In this document: positions 56,333 through 63,996 of the stretch, piece after piece
How positions within the stretch are numbered: position 1 is the first letter of the stretch
Layout: each line of letters begins with the position of its first letter
Source of the DNA: Stackebrandtia nassauensis DSM 44728
GTDB lineage: Bacteria; Actinomycetota; Actinomycetes; Mycobacteriales; Micromonosporaceae
Direction: 5' to 3'
DNA: 64,000 bases
Assembly: GCF_000024545.1 (NCBI RefSeq)
Contig: NC_013947.1
Location: 496,001 to 560,000, forward strand
Position numbers and translations under genes: made by a program
The notes under the pieces: generated by a model
The model's input: the letters and a program-made list of their open reading frames with translations, nothing else
The model's database searches: none
Told to the model about the DNA's origin: nothing

Positions 56333-56763
56333 CACTGCTCCTCGCGGCAGACGGTGTCGTAGTGCTCGATCTTGAAATCCAGGACGGTTTCGAAGCTGCG
56401 CAGCTCCGCCAGCTGCGCCCGCAGCCGTTCCCGGTGCGCCAGCAGCATGTCGCGGCGCTCGGCGGAGGTGTGCTCCCCGGCCCGCATCAGCTCGGCGTAA
56501 CGCACCATCTCGGCCACCGGCATGCCGGTCTGCCGCAGCCGGGACACGAAACCCAGCCACCGCAGGTCGTCGTTGCGGTACCGGCGTTCACCGCTGTGGT
56601 TGCGGTGCACGTCGGTGACGAGGCCGATGCGTTCGTACCAGCGCAGCGTGTGCGCGCTCATCCCGGTGAGCCGGGCCGCCTCGGCGATGCTGTACGCGTC
56701 CGAACCGTCGGGCATCGGCATGTCCGGGTCGGGCTTGATGTCGGCGGGAACGGTGTCGGTCAC
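56332..56763 (-). CDS. MerR-family regulator
   Basis: The protein has 143 residues with an N-terminal MerR winged helix (YSIAEAARLTGMSAHTLRWYERIGLV, partly quoted, then RYRNDDLRWLGFVSRLRQTGMP) and a coiled-coil dimer helix. There is no metal-binding cysteine cluster; the single late Cys (DTVCREEQ) is at the very end. This type often controls a cotranscribed aldo-keto reductase. A matching palindromic operator lies upstream. Confidence 0.9.
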   Translation of the reverse strand: MTDTVPADIKPDPDMPMPDGSDAYSIAEAARLTGMSAHTLRWYERIGLVTDVHRNHSGERRYRNDDLRWLGFVSRLRQTGMPVAEMVRYAELMRAGEHTSAERRDMLLAHRERLRAQLAELRSFETVLDFKIEHYDTVCREEQ

Positions 56764-56803
56764 TGTGAAACCTCCTGGTTACGGGCGCGAGCCAAAGCTA
56801 GCC

Positions 56804-56823
56804 GCTTAGAGCGCACTCTAAGC
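56804..56823 (-). promoter_or_regulatory. Palindromic operator of the MerR gene
   Basis: GCTTAGAG-CGCA-CTCTAAGC is a perfect 8-bp dyad with a 4-base centre, 41 bases upstream of the MerR start. A 20-bp dyad of this kind is the usual MerR-family binding site within an over-long promoter spacer. Confidence 0.65.
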
Positions 56824-56929
56824 AAATATCGGGAGCGAGGATTTGTCACACCGACCGGATAGAACTAACGTCATACGGGCGTGACCGGCGACGCGACCAC
56901 CCACGGCCCTTTTCGATCAAGGACGAGAC

Positions 56930-57898
56930 ATGAACGACCCGACCCAGCAGTTCGAGCCGCATCGGCGTGAACTCACCGGTTACTGCTATCGCATGCTCGG
57001 TTCGGCCTTCGAAGCCGAGGACGCCGTGCAGGAGACCATGGTCCGGGCCTGGAAGAACTTCGACCGCTTCGAGGGCCGCTCCTCGGTGCGTTCCTGGCTG
57101 TACCGCATCGCGGGCAACGTCTGCTTCGACATGCTGCGCAGCCCGCAGCGTCGGGCCCGGCCCTCGGACCTGACCGGGCCGAGCACCGCCGACGACATGC
57201 CGGGACCGCCGCTGTCGGAGTCGACCTGGATCGGCCCGATCCCCGACAGCCTGGTCGCCGCCGACCCGGCCGACCGCGCCGTCACCAAGGACTCGGTGAA
57301 GCTGGCCTTCATCGCGGCGCTGCAGAAACTGCCCGCCAAACAGCGCGCCGTCCTGGTGCTGCGCGAGGTGCTGGACTGGTCGGCCGCCGAGACCGCCGAA
57401 CTGCTGGAACTGAGCGTCGCCTCGGTCAACAGCGCGCTGCAACGGGCCCGCGCCACCGTCGCCGACCTGGACGAGGGCGTCACCGACGACCGCGACCCGC
57501 TCGACAAGGACCAGCAGGAACTGCTCGACAACTACGTGTCGGCCTTCGAGGCCTACGACCTGGACGCGCTGACGCATCTGCTGCACGAGGACGCGACCCT
57601 GTCGATGCCGCCGCTGGACCTGTGGCTGCGCGGTGCCGACCAGATCCGGGCCTGGTTCCTCGGCACCGGCTGCGGCTGCCGCGGTTCCAAACTGGTGCCC
57701 GTGGCCGCCAACGGTGTCCCCACGTTCGCCCAGTACCGGCCCAGCGAGGACCCCGAGGTGTGGAAGCCGTGGGCGCTCATCCTGCTGGACATCCGGGACG
57801 GCCAGATCGTGGCGCAGAACAACTTCCTGGACGTGGAGCGGCTGTTCCCGCTGTTCGGCCTGGCCATGGAGTACCGGCTGCCGAAGGCCACCGCCTGA
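56930..57898 (+). CDS. ECF sigma factor with SnoaL-like C-terminal domain (SigG/SigJ class)
   Basis: AAGGACG precedes ATG 56930. The 322 residues split into sigma region 2 (LTGYCYRMLGSAFEAEDAVQETMVRAW, partly quoted), region 4 (LPAKQRAVLVLREVLDWSAAETAELLELSVASVNSAL, partly quoted) and an NTF2/SnoaL-like domain of about 130 residues (YVSAFEAYDLDALTHLLHEDATLSMPP, partly quoted). Such C-terminal domains replace a separate anti-sigma factor and modulate activity. It is monocistronic, with a strong terminator. Confidence 0.92.
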   Translation: MNDPTQQFEPHRRELTGYCYRMLGSAFEAEDAVQETMVRAWKNFDRFEGRSSVRSWLYRIAGNVCFDMLRSPQRRARPSDLTGPSTADDMPGPPLSESTWIGPIPDSLVAADPADRAVTKDSVKLAFIAALQKLPAKQRAVLVLREVLDWSAAETAELLELSVASVNSALQRARATVADLDEGVTDDRDPLDKDQQELLDNYVSAFEAYDLDALTHLLHEDATLSMPPLDLWLRGADQIRAWFLGTGCGCRGSKLVPVAANGVPTFAQYRPSEDPEVWKPWALILLDIRDGQIVAQNNFLDVERLFPLFGLAMEYRLPKATA

Positions 57899-57910
57899 CC
57901 CGCGAGCACG

Positions 57911-57949
57911 CGTCCGCCGGAGGCTCCGTGGTGGAACCTCCGGCGGACG
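57911..57949 (+). terminator. Terminator of the SigG-type gene
   Basis: A perfect 13-bp stem (57911-57923 with 57937-57949) starts 13 bases after the stop; it also lies just beyond the convergent STAS gene end. Confidence 0.8.
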
Positions 57950-57951
57950 GC

Positions 57952-58233
57952 TCAGGTCAGGACGGCCTCCATGCCGGTGACGCGCAACAACATCAGCAGT
58001 CGCGGCCCGATCCCGGAGAGGATCAGCTGAGCGCCGTGGCGTTTGGCGGTCAGCGACAGTTTCGCCAGCGCGTCGAGGGTGCTCTTGGACGGTCGCTCGA
58101 CCGTCCGCACGTCACACACGACGACCTCGGGGCGATGTTCGATGAGGAATTCGGTGAACTCGTCGAGCAGCGCCGCCAGATCGTCGACGCCGACATCCTC
58201 GTCGAATCGCCACTGGGCTTTCGCGCCCGGCAT
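57952..58233 (-). CDS. STAS-domain protein with altered phosphorylation motif
   Basis: ATG 58233 gives 93 residues: one STAS domain with VVVCDVRTVERPSKSTLDALAKL (partly quoted) in the place of the usual D-S-T-G-L loop, and the end GPRLLMLLRVTGMEAVL typical for the family. Because the conserved Asp-Ser-Thr-Gly is missing, regulation by serine phosphorylation is uncertain. It overlaps the DUF998 gene stop (TAATG), which indicates coupled translation. Confidence 0.75.
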   Translation of the reverse strand: MPGAKAQWRFDEDVGVDDLAALLDEFTEFLIEHRPEVVVCDVRTVERPSKSTLDALAKLSLTAKRHGAQLILSGIGPRLLMLLRVTGMEAVLT

Positions 58234-58886
58234 TATTCGGTCGCGGCGCGCACGCGCGACAGGTCGGCGGTGACGGCGGCGGCCCACACCCAGATGATGA
58301 TCCCCCCGGCCAGCAGGTACCGGAAGTCGCCGAGCCCGAAGGCCAGGCCGCTGGACAGCAGGTAGACCACGGGAACCACCCAGCTGACCACGGCGGCGGC
58401 GCCGCGTTGTTGCCAGCGGTACCGGCGGGCGACGATGATGCTCGCCGCGATCAACGCGACGCCGATGGCGGCCGGGGCGAGGCCGTGCAGGATGCCATGC
58501 CAGGTGAGCGTCTCGGGAGCGCCCTGCGGGGTCCCGGCCGGGTAGCCGAAGGCCGGGTCGGTGACGAAGACACCGCCCCACACCAGTCCCACGCCGTAGA
58601 TGCCGAACAGGATCGGAAGCCAGGTGCGCCCGGGGCCGGTGCGCACGGTACGGCGGATGCCGACCGCCGAGGCCGTGACGAGCAGACCCGCGACGACGAA
58701 GTTGGCGATCTGCAGCCAGCCGCCCTCGCCGGTCGACAACTGGCTCAACGCGTTGACCTTCGGATCGAAACCCGGACGGGTCAGCTCCTGTGCGACAACG
58801 ACGAGACTGAACAACGGGCCGCCGATCGCGCCGCAATACAGCAGCATGCGGGTCGTCGGGGACGGTCGGGGGTTCTGTGTGGTCAT
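58233..58886 (-). CDS. DUF998-family membrane protein
   Basis: The protein has 217 residues in six membrane segments, with the family pattern FDPKVNALSQLSTGEGGWLQ between helices 1 and 2 and LTWHGILHGLAP later. The function of DUF998 proteins is not known. It is the first gene of a pair with the STAS protein. Confidence 0.85.
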   Translation of the reverse strand: MTTQNPRPSPTTRMLLYCGAIGGPLFSLVVVAQELTRPGFDPKVNALSQLSTGEGGWLQIANFVVAGLLVTASAVGIRRTVRTGPGRTWLPILFGIYGVGLVWGGVFVTDPAFGYPAGTPQGAPETLTWHGILHGLAPAAIGVALIAASIIVARRYRWQQRGAAAVVSWVVPVVYLLSSGLAFGLGDFRYLLAGGIIIWVWAAAVTADLSRVRAATE

Positions 58887-58959
58887 GGCTGCTTCCCTCT
58901 TTCCTCATCAGGCGACGCGAACGGTGGATCCGCGTTCACTGGTTAGACGAGAGCCGCGG

Positions 58960-59243
58960 TGCCGATTCATCGGTTCCGGACTGACCAAGTGGCCCGGTGG
59001 CCTTAGAAGCGAAAGTCCCTGCCGTTTCGGACCTAGGGCTCTTATCCGAGAAGCCGGTTCGCGATTGGATCAAGACAGGTGGAACTCACCAGCAGCGGCG
59101 ATGGAAACGTCAGAAAGGACGTGAGGAGTCGCCGAGAGAACCACCAAGTCGGCGAGTACACCGACTTCCCACGGTGTCGCCGACCTGTCCGGGGAGCAGG
59201 ACAGTCACGCGGGGCGGAATGGTTAGGATTCCGCCCCGCTTTT
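58960..59243 (+). ncRNA. Candidate structured RNA ending in an intrinsic terminator
   Basis: No convincing coding frame covers this stretch, but the plus strand is densely self-complementary. Hairpin A is 59096-59101 with 59129-59134, enclosing 59107-59111 with 59118-59122. Hairpin B is 59146-59152 with 59161-59167. Hairpin C is 59185-59190 with 59199-59204. A small stem at 59078-59081/59087-59090 precedes them. All lead into a terminator at 59209-59239 plus TTTT. 59148-59155 can instead pair with 59177-59184, which excludes hairpin B. The 5' border is a guess. I do not recognise an RNA family; a leader attenuator for the lanthipeptide operon or a free small RNA are both possible. Confidence 0.4.
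59209..59243 (+). terminator. Strong intrinsic terminator upstream of the lanthipeptide genes
   Basis: A perfect 12-bp stem (59209-59220 with 59228-59239) and a 7-base loop are followed by TTTT. No plus-strand protein gene lies upstream of it within several hundred bases, so it must end an RNA that starts in the noncoding region. Confidence 0.8.
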
Positions 59244-59472
59244 CAATGTCCACTTTCCACAGGGCACCGACAACCTCACCGCCGCCTCGAAACCGGAGGC
59301 GGCGGTCTTCGTGCGCGTCCACCGAGTATCCATGCGATTACCACACTCCCGGCGCGGAGAAACTCATCGGTAAGCAATGAGCTCCTCACTGTCGGATAGA
59401 TACGAACGGAGGTGTTTGACGGGTAACCGCCTCACCACAATGGGGAATCACGCACAACCGAAGGCAGGCGGT
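59244..59472. other. Leader region of the lanthipeptide synthetase gene
   Basis: This stretch has another hairpin (59281-59288 with 59296-59303, 7-base loop) and then 170 bases of lower GC content directly before the synthetase start, where its promoter should lie. An in-frame extension back to 59377 does not look like synthetase sequence. I could not identify a RamR-type binding site. Confidence 0.45.
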
Positions 59473-62034
59473 ATGGACGAGCAGTACGAAGCGTTCTGCA
59501 TGGCGGATTCAACGTTCTACGACGCCATGTACTCGGCCGAGACCGCTGGTGTCTCGTTCCCGGTCGCGGAACGGGAACTGTCGCCGGAATGGCATCGGTC
59601 CGAACAGGACGACTGGCTCGTCTTCCGTCGTCCCGACCGCGAGATTCCCGGTCAGGGATGGAAGATCCACGCTTCGGCCAGTATGGAGTCGGCGCAGCGG
59701 GTGCTCGAAGAGGTATGGGACTACTGTGTACCGCGCGGCATCGCGTTCAAGTTCCTGCGCTCGCCCAACGCGCTGCTGGTCCGGGTCTCCAAGTACGCGC
59801 CCCGCGGTTACAGCGGCAAACTCGTCACGATCTACCCGGCCGACATCGGCCAGTGCGAGACGATCCTCAACGAACTGGGCGCCCGGTTGGAAGGCGTCGA
59901 CAACCCGTACGTCCTCAGCGATCTGCGCTGGGGCACCGGACCGCTGCACGTCCGTTATGGAGCCTTCGCCAACCAGTACACCGTCGACGAGAACGGTCAG
60001 ACGGTCGAGGCGATCCTCGACGGGGACGGCAAACTGGTCGCCGACGACCGGGGACCGGTGTTCCGCATCCCCGAGTGGGAGACGCTGCCGGAGTTCCTTC
60101 AGCCCCACCTGGAGGCGCGCAACGCCGTCACGGTCGCCGAACTGCCCTACGCCATCGACGGGGTGCTGCACTTCTCCAACGGCGGCGGCATCTACCGCGC
60201 CCGCGACACCCGGGACGGGAAACGCGTGGTGCTCAAGGAGGGCCGTCCGCACGCGGGCCTCGACGGCAAGGGCCGCGACGCCGTGCAGCGGGTGGAGCAC
60301 GAGTACAACATCCTCAAGCAACTGTCCGGAATCGAGGGTGTTCCGGAGGTATACGACCTGTTCTGGTTGGGAGAACACCGATTCCTGGCGATGGAGTACG
60401 TCGAGGGTGAGGTGCTCAGCAAGGCGATCGTGCTGAAGTACCCGCTCATCGACCCCGGCGCCACCGAAGCCGAGTTCGCGACCTTCACCGACTGGGCGCT
60501 GGAGGTGCACAACCAGGTCAGCAAGACCATCGCGGAGATCCACGCGCGGGACGTCGTCTACGGCGACCTGCACCTGTTCAACATCATCGTGGACGAATCC
60601 GACCGGATCCGGCTGCTGGACTTCGAGGTCGCCGACGCGGCCGACTCCGCCGAGCGCCCGGCGCTGGGCAACCAGGGCTTCACCGCCCCCCGCGACATCG
60701 TCGGCCCGGCGGCCGACCGGTACTCGCTGGCCTGCCTGCAACTGGCGCTGTTCATGCCGATGACCAACCTGCTCGGCCTGCACCGGCTCAAGGCCCGGCA
60801 CTTCGTCGAGATCATCACCGCGCACTTCCCGGTGCCCGACGGGTACTTCCGCGAGGCCCTCGACCAGATCGCCCCGGCCACCATCACCGACGCCCCGATC
60901 CGGATCGAACCCGAGACGGAGCAGTGGCCGCGACTGCGCGACGACCTCGCCAAGGCCATTGTGGCCAGTGCGACCCCACAGCGCGAGGACCGGCTGTTCC
61001 CCGGCGACGTGCAGCAGTTCGCCGTCGGCGGCCTGGGCCTGGGCTACGGCGCCGCCGGTGTCCTGTATGCCCTGTCGGTCACCGGTGCCGGGCGGCACGA
61101 ACGGTTCGAGGACTGGCTGATCGACAGGTCGCTGCGACCCGTCCAGGGCACCCGGCTGGGACTGTACGACGGCCTCAACGGTGCCGCGTTCACCCTGGAT
61201 CACCTGGGGCACCGGCAGGCCGCGCTCGACGTCGTCGACATCTTCCTGGCCGAGAAGTGGGAGTCCCTCAACACCGACCTGGCCAGCGGCCTGGCCGGGG
61301 CGGGACTGAACCTGCTGCACCTGGCCGGACCCGACGAACCGGAACTGGTGGAACGCGGCCTGCGCTGCGCCGAACTGGTCGCCGCCGACATCGGCGAGCT
61401 GGCCGAGGCCACCGACTCCTCCGGCGGCGGCGAACCGTGGGCCGGGCTGATGCGCGGCGACTCCGGCCGGGCGCTGCTGATGCTGCGCGCCTACGCCGAG
61501 ACCGGCGACCCCGGTTTCCTGGACCGCGCCGAGACGGCGCTGCGACGCGACCTGAAACGCTGTGTCACCAGCAAGACCGGCGCGCTGGAGGTCAACGAAC
61601 GCTGGCGCTCGATGCCGTACCTGGAGGCCGGAAGCGTCGGGATCGGGCTGGTGCTGCGCCAGTACCTGCGGGTCCGGCACGACGAGGAACTGGCCCAGGC
61701 GGCCGAGGACATCGACCTCGCCGCACAGTCCCCCATGTACATCCTGCCCGGCCTGTACGACGGCCGCGCCGGGATCCTGTTGTACCTCGCCGAAACCCTC
61801 GCCGACCCGTTGTCGGAGAGTTCCGTGCGCCGTCAGGTGCGCGCATTGTCCTGGCACGCCCTTCCCTACGCGGACGGCGTCGCTTTCCCCGGAAACGGTT
61901 TGCTGCGGCTCTCGATGGACCTGGCAACCGGCGGCGCCGGAGTCCTGCTGGCTCTTGGCGCCGTCCTGCACGACCAACCTGTCCACGCTCCGCTGCTGAC
62001 CCTCAAAGACACCCGCGGCGCCCGCCGCGAGTGA
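59473..62034 (+). CDS. Class III lanthipeptide synthetase (LanKC, RamC/AmfT-type)
   Basis: ATG 59473 gives 853 residues in the three-domain order of class III enzymes: an N-terminal lyase domain (about 1-210), a Ser/Thr-kinase-like domain (about 220-480; GDLHLFN with Asp365, DFE with Asp383) and a C-terminal LanC-like cyclase. The cyclase keeps the barrel pattern (GLYDGLNGAAFTL, GLAGAGLNLLHLA, GLYDGRAGILLYL) but lacks the Cys/Cys-His zinc ligands of class I, II and IV enzymes. It phosphorylates Ser in the precursor, eliminates phosphate and closes (methyl)lanthionine or labionin rings. The precursor gene follows after 35 bases. Confidence 0.95.
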   Translation: MDEQYEAFCMADSTFYDAMYSAETAGVSFPVAERELSPEWHRSEQDDWLVFRRPDREIPGQGWKIHASASMESAQRVLEEVWDYCVPRGIAFKFLRSPNALLVRVSKYAPRGYSGKLVTIYPADIGQCETILNELGARLEGVDNPYVLSDLRWGTGPLHVRYGAFANQYTVDENGQTVEAILDGDGKLVADDRGPVFRIPEWETLPEFLQPHLEARNAVTVAELPYAIDGVLHFSNGGGIYRARDTRDGKRVVLKEGRPHAGLDGKGRDAVQRVEHEYNILKQLSGIEGVPEVYDLFWLGEHRFLAMEYVEGEVLSKAIVLKYPLIDPGATEAEFATFTDWALEVHNQVSKTIAEIHARDVVYGDLHLFNIIVDESDRIRLLDFEVADAADSAERPALGNQGFTAPRDIVGPAADRYSLACLQLALFMPMTNLLGLHRLKARHFVEIITAHFPVPDGYFREALDQIAPATITDAPIRIEPETEQWPRLRDDLAKAIVASATPQREDRLFPGDVQQFAVGGLGLGYGAAGVLYALSVTGAGRHERFEDWLIDRSLRPVQGTRLGLYDGLNGAAFTLDHLGHRQAALDVVDIFLAEKWESLNTDLASGLAGAGLNLLHLAGPDEPELVERGLRCAELVAADIGELAEATDSSGGGEPWAGLMRGDSGRALLMLRAYAETGDPGFLDRAETALRRDLKRCVTSKTGALEVNERWRSMPYLEAGSVGIGLVLRQYLRVRHDEELAQAAEDIDLAAQSPMYILPGLYDGRAGILLYLAETLADPLSESSVRRQVRALSWHALPYADGVAFPGNGLLRLSMDLATGGAGVLLALGAVLHDQPVHAPLLTLKDTRGARRE

Positions 62035-62069
62035 TACACAAGAAAATCCTTTTTGGAAGGACTACTCAC

Positions 62070-62222
62070 ATGGCACTTCTCGACCTGCAGGGCCTCGAGT
62101 CCCCCGCTGACCTGTCCGCCACCCGAGGCGGCAGCAGCGGCAGCGGCCACAGCTGCCCGAGCAACCTGAGCGCGACCCTGTGCGGCGGCACCAGCGGCCT
62201 CAGCGTCCTCATCTGCCACTAG
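62070..62222 (+). CDS. Class III lanthipeptide precursor with three ring motifs
   Basis: GGAAGG precedes ATG 62070. The peptide has 50 residues. The leader starts MALLDLQGLE, with the LLDLQ recognition box of SapB/AmfS-type leaders, and runs to about the Gly-Gly at 20-21. The core contains three consecutive Ser-x2-Ser-x3-Cys units: Ser22-Ser25-Cys29, Ser31-Ser34-Cys38 and Ser42-Ser45-Cys49, with His50 last. SapB has two such units. Each can become a labionin or lanthionine-plus-dehydroalanine ring. From memory this matches stackepeptin of Stackebrandtia nassauensis, reported as a class III peptide with multiplied motifs. Confidence 0.95.
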   Translation: MALLDLQGLESPADLSATRGGSSGSGHSCPSNLSATLCGGTSGLSVLICH

Positions 62223-62232
62223 GCCCGCCAGT

Positions 62233-62275
62233 CGTGGCCCTCGGTCATACCCTCCCCGGCCGTCCGGGGGCCACG
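62233..62275 (+). terminator. Nested hairpins between precursor and exporter genes
   Basis: An outer stem (62233-62240 with 62268-62275) and a competing inner stem (62254-62259 with 62264-62269) follow the precursor stop. There is no T-run, so it may act as a partial attenuator or mRNA end that keeps precursor levels above exporter levels. Confidence 0.5.
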
Positions 62276-62289
62276 GCTCGCGAGAACTC

Positions 62290-63996
62290 ATGACGTTCAT
62301 TCGCGACGAAGAGCGCCCCCGGAAGCTCGGTGACATAGCCCGGCGTCCGGGGGCGTGGCTTCCCCTGATCGGCGCATCCGCCCTCATAGGAACGGCGAGC
62401 ACCCTGTCGCTACCAACAGTGCTCGGGCATGCCGTCGACTCGATCGTCGCCGGTGCCGACGGCGGCGGGTGGATGTGGTTGGCGATGGGAATCATCGCCG
62501 CGGGCGTACTGAGCGACTTGACCGATTCTTATGCGTCCTCGGCAAGTCTCGCCGGTACCGCGGCCTGGCTGCGCGGCACTGTGGTGCGTCACGTGCTGGC
62601 CCTCGGCGCCCGTCCGCCGCGCCGATTCGACACCGGAGACCTGGTCACGCGCGTCTCGGCCAACAGCGTCGACGCGGCGCGGACCGGTCCCGGTGTCGTC
62701 TCAGGCGTCTCGGCGGTCGTCCCGGCGGCGGGAAGCCTGGTCCTTCTGGCCATGATGGACATATGGCTGGCGGTGGCCTTTCTGGGGGGCGTCGCGCTGG
62801 TCGCGATCGTGTTGCGGGTCTTCACTTCCCGGACCGCGTCCGTGACCGCCGACTACCAACGGGTACAAGGACGTCTCGCGGCGCGCCTGACTGAGGCAAC
62901 GGCGGGAGCGCGTACGATCGCCGCCGCGGGGTCGGCGCGTCGCGAGGCCAACCGGGTGTTGACCGATCTGCCGCAGCTGTCCGAGCATGGACGGCGCACC
63001 TGGCGGGTGCTGGCCTCGGCCAGCGCCCAGGGAGCGGTGGCGGGACCGCTGGTGCTCATCAGCGTGCTGGCCGTCGGCGGCCTGGGCCTGTGGCAGCGGC
63101 GACTGACCCCGGGCGAGCTGTTCGCGGCCGCCCAGTACGCGGTGATCGGCGCGGGCCTGGGCGGACTGACGAGCGTCTTCGCGGCACTGGCCCGCTCGAT
63201 GGCGGGCGGCAAAAGGGTCCTGGAACTGCTGCGGCTGGACCCGGTCGGCCACGGCGGCGACGAGCTGCCCGACGGCGGCGGCGAACTGGAGTTCCGGGGC
63301 GTCAGCGTGTCGGCTCCCGCACCCGAGACCGACGACGAGGCCGACGATGCCGACACTCCCGCATCCCTTCTGACCGACGTGAACCTGCGACTGCCCGCGG
63401 GCAGCGCGGTCGCCGTCGTCGGCGACGACACCAAGTCGGTGCTGGCCGAACTCGCCGCCCGGCTGCGCGACCCCGACTGTGGTCAGGTGCTTTTGGACGG
63501 TGTGCCGCTTTACCGCCTGTCCCGGCGGCGACTGCGCGAGGCCGTCGGCTACGCGCCCGCCCAACCCGTCCTGGTCGGCGCCACCGTCGCCGAAGCGCTG
63601 GGCCCCAACAGTTCCCAGGACGACATCCGCGACGCCGCCACGGCGACCCACTGCCACGACTTCATCGCGAAACTGCCGTTGGGCTATGAGACACCCCTGG
63701 ACGAGGTCCCGATGTCCGGCGGCGAACGGCAACGCCTCGGCCTGGCTCGCGCCTGGCGGGCCGGTCGGCTGCTCGTCCTCGACGACGCTACCTCCAGTCT
63801 GGACACCGTCACCGAGCTTCGGATCGGACACGCCCTGTTCAACGGCGACAACCGAACCCGACTCATCGTGACCTACCGCGCCTCCACCGCCGCCCGCGCC
63901 GACCTCGTCGTGTGGTTGGAGGCAGGTCGGGTCAAGGCCGTCGGACCCCACGCCGAACTGTGGGCCGTTCCCCGGTACCGGGAGGTATTCGGGTGA
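62290..63996 (+). CDS. ABC exporter half-subunit with degenerate ATP site (RamA/AmfB-like)
   Basis: The protein has 568 residues: six membrane helices (about 20-300) and a fused nucleotide-binding domain. The signature MSGGERQRLG (475-484) is good. Walker A is degenerate (GDDTKS, 378-383), Walker B has Asp instead of the catalytic Glu (LVLDDATSSLD, Asp498-Asp499), and the switch histidine is replaced by Tyr529 (VTYRAS). Such halves work as heterodimers with an intact partner, as RamA with RamB in Streptomyces. It should export the modified lanthipeptide. Confidence 0.9.
   Translation: MTFIRDEERPRKLGDIARRPGAWLPLIGASALIGTASTLSLPTVLGHAVDSIVAGADGGGWMWLAMGIIAAGVLSDLTDSYASSASLAGTAAWLRGTVVRHVLALGARPPRRFDTGDLVTRVSANSVDAARTGPGVVSGVSAVVPAAGSLVLLAMMDIWLAVAFLGGVALVAIVLRVFTSRTASVTADYQRVQGRLAARLTEATAGARTIAAAGSARREANRVLTDLPQLSEHGRRTWRVLASASAQGAVAGPLVLISVLAVGGLGLWQRRLTPGELFAAAQYAVIGAGLGGLTSVFAALARSMAGGKRVLELLRLDPVGHGGDELPDGGGELEFRGVSVSAPAPETDDEADDADTPASLLTDVNLRLPAGSAVAVVGDDTKSVLAELAARLRDPDCGQVLLDGVPLYRLSRRRLREAVGYAPAQPVLVGATVAEALGPNSSQDDIRDAATATHCHDFIAKLPLGYETPLDEVPMSGGERQRLGLARAWRAGRLLVLDDATSSLDTVTELRIGHALFNGDNRTRLIVTYRASTAARADLVVWLEAGRVKAVGPHAELWAVPRYREVFG

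Noticed and set aside
59055-59075. GGTTCGCGATTGG as a tRNA T-arm
   Set aside because: The loop lacks the conserved A58 position and the stem pairs only through G-U; no acceptor or anticodon stem fits around it.
58960-59243. Known riboswitch or ncRNA families (cobalamin, cyclic di-AMP ydaO type, SAM, T-box, RNase P, tmRNA, 6C)
   Set aside because: None of the conserved cores I remember for these families is present; GGTGGAAC and GAAAGTCC only recall short parts of T-box and RNase P.
60924-62222. Long open frame of 432 codons overlapping the synthetase in another phase and ending with the precursor stop
   Set aside because: Its upstream part is an Arg/Pro/Gly-rich shadow of the synthetase; only the last 50 codons, starting at ATG 62070 with their own ribosome-binding site, are real.
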